NCBI GenBank assembly: GCA_002102555.1
Contig: MCFL01000297.1
Location: forward strand, 1-28,591
DNA length: 28,591 nt
From: Catenaria anguillulae PL171
Lineage: Eukaryota > Blastocladiomycota > Blastocladiomycetes > Blastocladiales > Catenariaceae
Reading direction: 5' to 3'
A model generated the notes under the pieces. It saw only the letters and a program-made list of their open reading frames with translations, searched no databases and was not told the origin of the DNA. The translations under genes were made by a program, and so were the position numbers. Below, piece by piece: positions 19,854 through 28,591 of the stretch. The first letter of the stretch is position 1. Every line of letters starts with the position of its first letter.

Positions 19854-21962
19854 ATGCCATCCTCTCTCGGGTCGGGCTCACTTCCCTCGGGCCGCTCCAG
19901 CCGAGAATCCAGCCCTGCCCGCTTTGAGCGCGTCAAGTTGCTTCGGAACCGATGTCTCGCCATGCTCGACCAGCTAGACAATTGGGAGCCAGCCAACACG
20001 GTTGAGAACAGCGGTAGCTCTTGGACGCTCGTCAACGGGAAGCAACTGTGTCTGGCCGGGCAACCTTTCTGAAAAGACGCCCATCGAAGGCCTGCTCAAG
20101 CTCAAGGCGTCGATTGAGGCCGAGTTGCGCTTTTTAGACACTGTACGAATGCCGTTGCACTGCTCATTCACCAGAGAGCACTGATGCGAACTTGCTTCAC
20201 AGCTCTACAACTCGCCCGACCTCATTAAAGACTCACACGTCAACTCAACCAACGTGCCCCAACCTCGAAGTCGTCCTCGCCTCGCTCGCCACAGCCAACA
20301 ACCCAACGGCAGTCTTCAAGCCGTTTCAATTCTCGGAACCGTGCCCGACGTGCCACAACGGTCGTTACAAGCGGTATCTTTGTGTCTGCCCACCTAATTT
20401 GCGCCAGGGACTTGACAAGTCGGTCAAGGTCGATTTGGTTGTGGACCACGGGTGTACATGGATCAAAGTCCGTGCCAGCAATGCGCGCGCTGTCGAGTAC
20501 GAGTTTCTCGAGGATCCAAATTACGTCAGCGACGACGACGATTCCGAGTCGGATCTTTGCGATCCAGAAGAGGAGAGCGACGACGGTGGCGGTGACAATG
20601 GGCAGTTGATGATGAAGGTCTAGCATCCTCGGGCACATACCCGAGATCCACGACGACCACTCCAACCGTTGCGCTCGAATCTCGCATGCTCGCCACGCTG
20701 CGCCAATACACTCGAGCCGCCCAGGCCAACCCGGTCCACGGTAAAGTCCCACGCGTCATTTTCCGATTCACGGCCATTGACGAGCTCGATGCACGTGTCG
20801 CTGACTTGCTCACGCAAGCTGGAATCGAAGCCGAGGTGGTCCCCGCGGCCGACCTGCTTCAGCCGCTCGTACCCGCGACTTTGTCCACGACGCATCTTCA
20901 CGCAACGCATGCAGTTCACTTTCACAGCTCCCGCCACTCTCTCCCACGCTCAATCTCGACGGGTCCACGCTGATTGCCCTGGTATCAGACCTCTCCCACT
21001 CGCACACCATGGCACAGTATGCATCCACATTACCTTCATTTGCCACCCAACTCGATGCCGAAACCGCCACCCCTCTCCTAGCACCGCTTATTTCGCTGCT
21101 CTCGGGCACCGGCTCGTTGTGACTGAACGCGCGCTCGCGCACTTTTGTCAACATCTTGCGCACCGTTGCTGGTCCCAAAGAACGGCTGCGCGCCATGTTC
21201 CTGCTTCCGGATCTCGCCACGCCCGGCGACATTGCACACGGCCACGACGGCGTCTCCATGCCCGTTGACGTGCGTGCCGAAACAGAGGCCAAAGCCGCGG
21301 GGCTCGCCTGGCGCACGCACCGCAATCTCTCGCTTGTCCCAACTTGGCTCCACTCATTGCTTGGGCGCGCTACTAACGGATCTCGAGCCCATTGATCCAC
21401 ATCCGGATCTCGTATCGGACATGTTTGCCGAACTGCAAGCCGTGACACAGGGCAACGACAAGTATGCCCTTGAAGCCGGCAAAACGCGCGCACATGTCGG
21501 GGCGCGAGCGCGCGCGGCAGGCCACGTCGGGTGAAAACAAGGCGCGCATCGTGTATGTGAATGGGCGGAAACCGGGCAAGGTCAAGTGGATGCATGCGAG
21601 TGTGTTTGGAACCAGCCATGCATGTGGGTTCACCACGGTCACGGCCAATTTGGCCCATTGTGCGGTCGGTTCAGGAACTTGGCGTTCCCATCAGTGTGTG
21701 GGTGCATCAGCCGCGGTCGCTGACGGAGCAGAAGAGTATGATGGCTGCTAGAGTTTCGAGTGGAAGGCGTGCAGGATGCAGATGCAGACTTGGTATCCAT
21801 GAGCGAAGTGGAGAGAGGACTTGGCCGACTTGCAGTGACTTGAACACAGTATGGGACGAGGACGGATACAGGGGTAACAAACCTGACGGATGGTTGGTTG
21901 CATATTGCTCACGCACACTCAAACCAGTCGATTGGGCTCAAGTTGAGATGGTGTGCTGTTAA
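19854..21962 (+). CDS. UPF0415/DUF1308 family protein (human C7orf25 homologue)
   Basis: Function of the family is not established. ATG 19854 (MPSSLGSGSLPSGRSSRES) leads into a helical N-domain: LKASIEAELRFLD, then, after a 60-nt intron (20143-20202), SPDLIKDSHVNSTN, NLEVVLASLAT and DHGCTWIKVRASNARAVEYE. This matches the C7orf25 pattern HLQSTNLTHL...GHTWVKA. An acidic stretch (DDDDSESDLCDPEEESDD) follows, then PRVIFRFTAIDELDARVADLL and a 59-nt intron (20869-20927). The DUF1308 C-terminal part has STLIALVSDLSHSH, TFVNILRTVAGPKERLRA, VFGTSHACGFTTVTAN and SVWVHQPRSLTEQK, which closely resembles the family's FSVFIHQPRALTES end. The frame breaks near 20050, 20265 (CCCC), 20600, 21115 and 21660, and probably elsewhere. 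The true stop may lie nearer 21757 than 21962. Confidence 0.8.
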
Positions 21963-22362
21963 ATAGCCGATTCCGTAACCGGTCATACACTCTACCTGAC
22001 GCACATGTGCAAACGAAAGACTCTTCCCCATTCTTCTGCAAAGTTGTGAATGATCTTTCGAGCCTTGACACAACTTCCTCTCCGATCTGCCTATGTCTTT
22101 GGCCTCCACGCCCTTGCTCATCCCGCACGCAACATGCCTTGCCCAACCGTCACCTAAGCCAGCATTTCCTTTCGTCACATCTTTCGGCCAACTAGGATAT
22201 TTAAATACACCGCGTGGGTCGAAGTGGCGAAGTGTGAGGTCGTTCATCGTTGACATTGTTGCACATTTGTTGTCGGCCGAACAAATGATCAATGACCTGA
22301 ACCTCTTTACTTTCCAACGCAGCCCAGCCATTTCACAAGAGAAACTCGATGCAATAACCACC
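21963..22362. other. Intergenic region upstream of MDM12
   Basis: 400 nt with a TATTTAAATA box near 22198-22207, about 160 nt before the MDM12 ATG, a plausible core promoter element. The MDM12 frame is open upstream from 22093 but those residues have no family similarity. Confidence 0.4.
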
Positions 22363-23193
22363 ATGTCTCTCGCAATCAACTGGTCGCTGTTGGACGACCA
22401 GCTCGCCCGTGGCCTCGAGTCCTTTCTCACAAGCCGCCTCTCGGACCTGACTGCATCCATCCCGAATGTCCCAACCTCCGCATCTCCAATCTTGCCTGGG
22501 GGTCTGCTGCTCCCGACATCACGCTGCTCGACATTACAAGCCCCTATGAAGACTTTTACTGGCAGGATGTAGTCAGCAACGGCAACCCGACCGCTCACCA
22601 CCACCAAACCATCCGCCAATCATGAACCTCTGCCGCATCCGGCCACTGGACCTACAGCTTCTTCCTCGTCAACGCCCGCAGCACTCGACACTGCTGCACC
22701 TTCCCTACCCGACCACCCAATCCCACGCTCTCCGACAGACGTTCAATTCCACGTCCACGTCGCGTACAAGGGCGATCTCTCCTTGGATGTGCACGTGGAC
22801 TTGGGCGCACCTCTACCCGGTGGTGGTGGCGGGTCCATTTGGTTGCCGCTGCACATGCACCTGAAATCCATGCACATTGACGCACTCTTTGCTCTCGCTG
22901 TACTCGAGGCCGGATCCAGATTTTCCTGGTGTTTGCTTGAGTGTGAGGACGAGTCTGGGAGTACAAAGTACGACGCCGATGGATCTCCAAGCTCAACGAT
23001 ATCAGCGCTGACGCTGCTCTCCGTTTCTAGTATTCTCAAGGCGTTCAACATTGAAACATCGGTTGGGAATGCAAGTCGCCAAGTGCTGCACAACGTGTCC
23101 AAGGTCGAACGCTTCCTCATTGACGCCATTCACCGATTACTTGACACCGAATGTGTGTGGCCAAACTATCACACAGTCATTCTTGAGCGTTAA
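22363..23193 (+). CDS. MDM12: Mitochondrial distribution and morphology protein 12 (ERMES subunit)
   Basis: Cytosolic SMP-domain subunit of the ER-mitochondria encounter structure, which with Mmm1, Mdm34 and Mdm10 tethers the organelles and moves phospholipids. The start MSLAINWSLLDDQLARGLES is the family N-terminus (MSxxINWxxLDxEL). NLRISNLAWGS, DITLLDITSPYEDFYW, FHVHVAYKGDLSLDVHVDL, LPLHMHLKSMHIDALFALAV and VSKVERFLIDAIHRLLDTE...WPNYHTVI follow in family order. About 276 residues in a single exon, a usual or slightly short size. Two compensating frame changes are needed, near 22472 (CCC) and within the His/Thr-rich linker at about 22590. The linker (22600-22740) is low-complexity Pro/Ser/Ala, as in many fungal Mdm12 proteins. 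It ends 9 bp from the stop of the opposing methyltransferase gene. Confidence 0.9.
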
Positions 23194-23202
23194 AACCATC
23201 TA

Positions 23203-26200
23203 TCACGTATCCATGGCATGTAGACATGGTTTTGCTAATACATGCGACACCGTTTCCTTCAATGAATCAGTCGACCAATCGCCCCCTACATACTCCCAAC
23301 AGATCGTAAGCACGGGCATTGTGCACATTCAAACTCCGCGTGACACCCAATTGCGGGATTTCAATGCACATGTCCACCTCGGCAAGCAACTCTCCGGCAC
23401 ACCTTCCTTTTCTTTACCCAGCAACAAGACCATCTTTTCCGGAAACCTGGCGACCTTTTCCAACGATACACTTGCGCTGTCTGCTCCAAAGCGACAATCA
23501 CATAATGCTTGCGCTTCATGGCCCGCAACCAATCAACGAGCGGCTCGCCCCTGGCCACCTGCTCAATTGGCAAGTGCGATCGGCGCTCACGGCCAGCGTG
23601 CGAAACAAAGGGTCGGTCAGGATATTGGATGAGTGCACCGTGAGTCCACGCAATCCAAAGATCTCGCACGTGCGAGCGAGCCCGCCCAGGTTGGTGTTGA
23701 GTTCGACCAAAGAGGCACATACAACGAGGTCGAGCCGGCCGCGCGGGCCAAGTGTGCGGATGGCGGCTTGCATGGCGGCCAGCCGGGACGTCGAGTCGGC
23801 GGGTGCTTGTGCATCGGCCGAGGTGGTCACATCGGCCTGAAGCATGGCGGCCCAAGGATTGATTTTGCGTTGCACGGGCAGCGCAGGCGCAAGCGTGGTG
23901 GCAATCACGTCCGGGAATGGTCAATCTTTGGCATTTCCTGTGCGGCCGCGGCCTTGACACACGCCGGCTCGGAATTGTTCTTGCTTCTCGCGCCTCGCCC
24001 GCCACCTTTGCCCTTGCTACTGCCCGCATTGTTGCCCGCCGCCCCGCCGCCACCACCAATCGGCTCCTCACTCGCCCGAATGCGCTCGCCCGCAGGCGCC
24101 GCTCACCACGCCTGTGACTTGCTCGGCCAAAAGTCTCTGCCCGCGGGATCATTCACCAGGTCCTCAACATGCTCGTGCTTGAGCAACATGTGCCTGCCCT
24201 CAGCCACCAGTGGCGCCACACGCTCCATCACGTCCCGGACGCGCGCAAATGCGCGACGACACGTACTCGTCGGGTGCATTGTCGGGAACAATGCGCGGCA
24301 GCAAGTGAAACACAAATCGATGCTCAGGTCTTGCAGAGCGTCAAAATCGTTGGTCATGTACCCGGGTCGAGGTATTTGGCCTTGAATTTCACACAGTCTT
24401 TGTTGGTCGTCAGGCACGCGTGCAGGGATTGGTGGGCAGGGTTAGATGTGAGTGCGTGCCAAGCGGGCGAGGCCGATTCGGCCGCGAGCGACAAGCACAC
24501 TGTCCACGCACGCTCGAGCAGCCACTGCGTGTGCAAGCGGATAGTAAAGTGGTTGCTGGCGAGCCAGCACGTGACGGATCGGAAAATGGACTGGACCAGG
24601 TCGAGCAAATGTGCGTGTGCAACCGCCACCGTTGGAATCGACGTGGCGTAGCCCGTTGTCGCGGGTGCCGTCGTCGTCGTCGGCGGTGGCAACCTAGTGT
24701 CTGAGTGTGACCGAGCACGGGCGACCAGTTGTGCAGGGCACGCACAAGGTATGCGGCAACAAACAAGACAGACGTGATCTTGACTGGCCGCCCATTGTAC
24801 TGCTGAAGGGCATCAAACACGCGCGGCAGTATTGCGTCCAGGTTGTGCAGCGCAAGAAGGGCCAGCAGCCACTCGCAGTAGGGGCGGATGTTGCTCGATG
24901 GTTCGCCGTCAAAGATGCGCAGCACAGACGTAAAGTAGTCGAGGGCAGTGGTGGGTGTCACGGCGTATGGCGTCATGATGAGAATCACTGACAGCAGGCG
25001 GAGTTTGGCGCGGTTGGGTTGTTGTTGGGGAACTCCAAGGATGGGTTGAGTGCGGGGCTGAAAAAGGTTTGCATGAGCAGCGAGTAGAGGCAGGGCCATA
25101 TTCCGTGTGCGTTGCGAGTTGGGCGGCAAGTGCCGCGCCCAGGACACGGACAGAGTAGTCGGTATTCGCACTACGACCAGAATACGCGTCAGTGAGTCGC
25201 TCGGCCAAGAAGACAGGCAGACAGAAAACATTAGCATACCCGATCTCGGACCCAAGCTTTCTCAACCACACCGTCTCGAGCCTCTCCTCGTCCCGATCCC
25301 GAGCAGGTCCATACATGATCCATTTCACCACCGTCTCCCGATACCTAAACCCTAACTCGGCATTGCCATCGACGTCTGATACATGCGCTCGGCCGCCATG
25401 GACACGACGGAAAACTTTGTCGACCCAATGTCAATCACCTTGCACATGTACGCCTCAATCACGGGCTGCAATGACTCCTCGCGCAAATACTTTGGTGCAA
25501 GCAGCAGGTCGAGGAACGCTGGGTACAGAACGTTGAAATGCTTTGGGACCGAAGTCGTTTCCACCACCATGGACCAGGAAATGCCAAGTGCACGGGCAAA
25601 GCGGGATGCGTCGGTCGGTGAAATGAGCGGGCGGCAGCGCGAATGAGCGGAACGGACCCCTCACGGTGGTCGCTCTCAAGCTCGTCGAGGAGTTGGTCCG
25701 TCAGGTCGGTCAAGAGTCTGAGCTCGAGTTGACAAGCAGACGAGGCAGTTCCATTTCAGCGTAACAAACCTCGTCACGAGATCGTTCCAGTGGACCTGCG
25801 CCGATGCCGGCCGCGAAATACTGGCCGACTGAATCATTTCCGTCGAAATGCCAACACCCGCTTGACCAGTGCCGCACACGTACTCTGCCAGTCGCATGGC
25901 CAGTACCTTAGCCAACTGCACCTCAATCGACCCATCGTCCTTGTCGCTCGCCAACACTCCCAGCACCTCCGCACCAACTAAACCCTGACCCGCATACCGG
26001 GCAACACCGGCACCATGTCCAAGTAAAACTCGAGCCACTCGGTCGACGCCACACGATCCAGCTGCATCATGAGATACGAGGCCACATTGGCGCCGACAGC
26101 CGCCGTGACTAGCTCGTCGTCAAGCGCCATGGCAAGCGCAATGCGCTGTTCCGGAATGCCCTGGGCAAGGTAGGGTGCGTGTACACTTGATTGATCACGG

Positions 26201-28214
26201 CCGTAATGGATTCGCGGGCCCGCGACTTGGATTTGACGTCGGCGAGCGCCCGGTAGATGAATGCGAGCGATTTGGATTCCCGGACAGCCATGGACAGGGC
26301 GCGTGGGGTCGAGGTCAGGTCGCGCATGCGATGAACAAGGGCGTCGGCCGGATTGTGCGCTTGGATCCATGGGCCGAGTTGCGGGTGGTCAAAGTACGAC
26401 AGGTAGCTGCACACAAGAAACACCGTGTCGACCGAGTACTCGTTTGCATTTTTCGCCAGCAAGACCACGTCCAAGACGAGCTGTTCAATGAGCCTGCGCG
26501 AGTTGTTGGAAATGGGTGAAGTGTTTTGAACCAATTGCAAGACCGATTGCACAGCAGACTCGCCCTCGGCCAACACCAAGTTTCCCTCCCGAGCAGCTTG
26601 CGCCAGGCCATACACGCCAAAAACAAGCCACACATGGGCCCTTGTTGTGCTCAGCTTGTTGACCAAGAAGGCCACCAGGTCTCGATCCGCGACCACGGCG
26701 CGCGACCAGAACCGTGCAATCGATTCACCAAATGGCGACACAAATGCGCCCTGGACATTGACTTGGTACAAGACGGCGGGCTCGCACGCGGCGACAAGCG
26801 ATTCGAGAAACGCGCGGTGCGAGATGAGAGCCTGCACGACGGCCGGATCCGATGCTGATAGGATGTAGTTCAGAACCATTTTGCGCGAGGCCAGCGAGTC
26901 ATTGATGAATCCGCGTTCAAGGACGGCGAGCCACCATTCCGTTGGAAGTGTGGTAGTGGCGGTCGCTTCCGTGATGGATGAAGCGGCGAGGTTGCGTGTG
27001 AGGAGCGGGAAACACGTTTTGAGCAGGTGTTGGTATGATTCGGCCACAAGATCGTAGGTCAAGAAAAAGTCGTTCCAAGCTGAGGTAAAGTGGGAGAGGG
27101 ATGCACAGAGTGGGAAGAGTGAGCTGGCGTTGCAGCGTGATACAAGGTCGGCGTATGACTTGGGCGGCAGCACTTGAATGGCGTCCACGATTTGGTGCAG
27201 GCAGTGAATCGCAAACTTGCGCGAGCTCGGCTCGGCGAGCTTGAGAGAAGCGACGAGACCCTGCAAAAGGGATGTATCGGTGATGATTCGGATGAGGCCG
27301 TCCGCGGGAGTTGGCGAAAGGGCTATGGGTAACAGGATGCTCAGGAGCTGTGCAAAGTCAGGGAGGAGGACCGGGCTGGAACGCAACGTGGCCAGGAGAG
27401 CATAAACTCGGTCCAGCTCGGCCGGCGTCCACTTGCCGAGCGACTGAAGAGATTGAATGACAACGGGAAGTAGTTTGATGGCAGCCGCGCGAATGTCGCG
27501 GTCAAAGCTGGAGAGGCCCGAAACAGCGTGGGAAAGAAACGCTGTGGAGACGGCGGTTGAATTGAGGGAGGGAACGAGCCGTTGACCCAAGGCAAGCGCA
27601 TCGGAAGCGTCTTGAATGAATGTTGGAGGGGCAGTCGTAGATAGGTCGTTGTCGCCGTTGTCGCCCAAGTGGGATGTCACGGTCTCAGAAAGGCGATCAA
27701 GAAACGTTGATAACAGCTGGTCATTGTTGGCCAAGAAGAGCGAGAGAATGGATTCACCTATCAATCGTCAAATATACCGTGATTGTGAGCTCAAGCGCCA
27801 AACAATGACAAGCAAGTAAAAGACTGTATTCTCATACCAATGGATTTGGCAGTGAGATCCACAATCTCAAGTCGCTGATAGCCCGCCAAGAAGCTGGCGT
27901 ACAGCTTGTCGAGAGCATTTTGATCGAGCCGTTGGGAAGCGAATACAGCCTCAAGTAAAGTGGCAATATCTTCGAGTTGTGATCCTCGCTGCAATTGCTG
28001 GCACTGTGCTACCACGACGTCGACGAGGTGGTCGACTGGAAGTCCCTGTTAGATTCCGACACGTGTCAATACGATGCTGGATGCCTTGGGGATCGGCCAC
28101 GGATTTGACTGGCTGAAGTTGTATGCGTATGATATGTACCCTGAACGCCTGAGCCAGGATCGAGCTGGAGCTATCTGTCCGCGGGCTGATGATTGAGGTA
28201 TTGGGTGGTGACAT
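23203..28214 (-). CDS. TRM3: tRNA (guanosine-2'-O)-methyltransferase, TRM3/TARBP1 type
   Basis: SAM-dependent SPOUT enzyme that in known members makes 2'-O-methylguanosine at tRNA position 18. Exon 1 is 28214-28140 (MSPPNTSIISPR), intron 28139-28046; exon 2 is 28045-27838, intron 27837-27758; a third clear intron is 25769-25718. From 27757 to about 24100 lies a long helical-repeat scaffold (for example LPVVIQSLQSLGKW, MRDLTSTPRALSMAVRESKS), as in Trm3. The C-terminal catalytic domain has the expected motifs: QRKINPW, LVVCASLVELNTNLGGLART (motif 1 Asn and Arg), YVIVALEQTAQ, MVLLLGKEKEGVPE (motif 2) and CIEIPQLGVTRSLNVH (motif 3 knot), ending near ICWEYVGG. About 1,590 residues, near the family's 1,400-1,600. 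Many one-base breaks interrupt the 23.2-26.2 kb part, several inside the catalytic domain. The enzyme would be intact if these are errors. Confidence 0.85.
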
Positions 28215-28591
28215 TGATCAAGTTGGTTGGGAAACAGCAATTGCATTGACTGACTTCATGGGGAATCGTGCCAGCTTCGCCGCCATGACGCATACTCTCG
28301 GCGCGCATGTGCGAATTCCTATTCCTACGTTGGTGGCCATCGCGACAGCAAGCCGGCAAGAGCGAGCCGACACATGTGAGTTCACGTGGATGGTTTCCGT
28401 GGTTGTTTGACGCGCGAGACGGTTCCCGCCCAACAAGCACATGCGCATCCTCATGCAAGCAATCAATACATGGATTCCCAGCGCACGCATTACGTGACCG
28501 GCAACACTCGATGCAAGCCACCCTCCTGTCGTCTGTCGTGACGTATCCCCTTCTCTCCTCTCTACCCTCCCCCCCCCCGCACTTGAATCGG
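28215..28591. other. Upstream region of TRM3 with a C10 tract
   Basis: 377 nt upstream of the TRM3 start codon. It contains short open frames without motifs and a run of ten C at 28569-28578 close to the window edge. No second gene is supported. Confidence 0.35.

Noticed and set aside
21909-22619. 236-codon minus-strand frame over the MDM12 promoter and start
   Set aside because: It is antisense to the well-supported MDM12 N-terminus and shows no domain.
23203-27764. Reading the minus-strand helical-repeat protein as proteasome chaperone PSMD5/HSM3
   Set aside because: The same gene continues into a SPOUT catalytic domain with TRM3/TARBP1 motifs, so the repeats are the Trm3 scaffold.
28189-28410. 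Short plus-strand frame starting MIEVLGGDID
   Set aside because: It overlaps the TRM3 start on the other strand, has no motif and no visible splice partner.
28569-28578. C10 homopolymer as a functional element
   Set aside because: A lone homopolymer at the window edge; most simply a microsatellite or consensus artefact.

Overview
The window is eukaryotic nuclear DNA from what is most likely an early-diverging, zoosporic-type fungus (Blastocladiomycota or Chytridiomycota grade; the lineage is inference). Reasons: compact genes with 40-170 nt GT-AG introns, GC-rich coding sequence, a fungal ERMES subunit (MDM12), and GABA-B-like class C receptors, which Dikarya lack. I recognise no tRNA, rRNA, CRISPR array or intact transposon.

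Layout. 1-4822 (minus) holds two head-to-tail paralogous class C GPCR genes. The left one runs off the window and is frame-broken. The right one reconstructs into eight exons giving an intact 919-residue receptor: signal peptide, Venus-flytrap domain, seven membrane helices and, unexpectedly, a C-terminal PH domain. 5373-8036 (plus) is the FG nucleoporin NSP1/NUP62. 8461-9966 (plus) is a proline-rich protein with four C-terminal membrane helices. 10591-11487 is a broken, internally shortened PIF1-like helicase. 11700-13508 (minus) carries two tandem copies of a protein family I do not recognise. 13591-15807 (plus) is a leukotriene A4 hydrolase/aminopeptidase. 16229-17663 (plus) is a D-amino-acid oxidase with a peroxisomal SRL tail. 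17981-19600 (plus) is histone acetyltransferase HAT1. 19854-21962 (plus) is a UPF0415/DUF1308 protein (human C7orf25 family). 22363-23193 (plus) is MDM12. It converges, with 9 bp between stop codons, on a TRM3/TARBP1-type tRNA 2'-O-ribose methyltransferase at 28214-23203 (minus).

Apart from the two local tandem duplications, the genes look like unrelated housekeeping loci rather than a pathway cluster. Two features cut across the window. First, splice donors are strongly biased to GTAC (often GTACG), with no GTAAGT donor among about 27 inferred introns. Second, many otherwise well-conserved genes are broken by one-base indels, mostly deletions and often in homopolymers, while NSP1, the right-hand receptor and the 8461-9966 gene are clean. 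I read most of these breaks as consensus errors, but pseudogenisation of the left receptor and of the helicase is possible.

All exon models were made by eye from GT-AG boundaries, frame continuity and remembered family similarity. No alignment or domain search was run.
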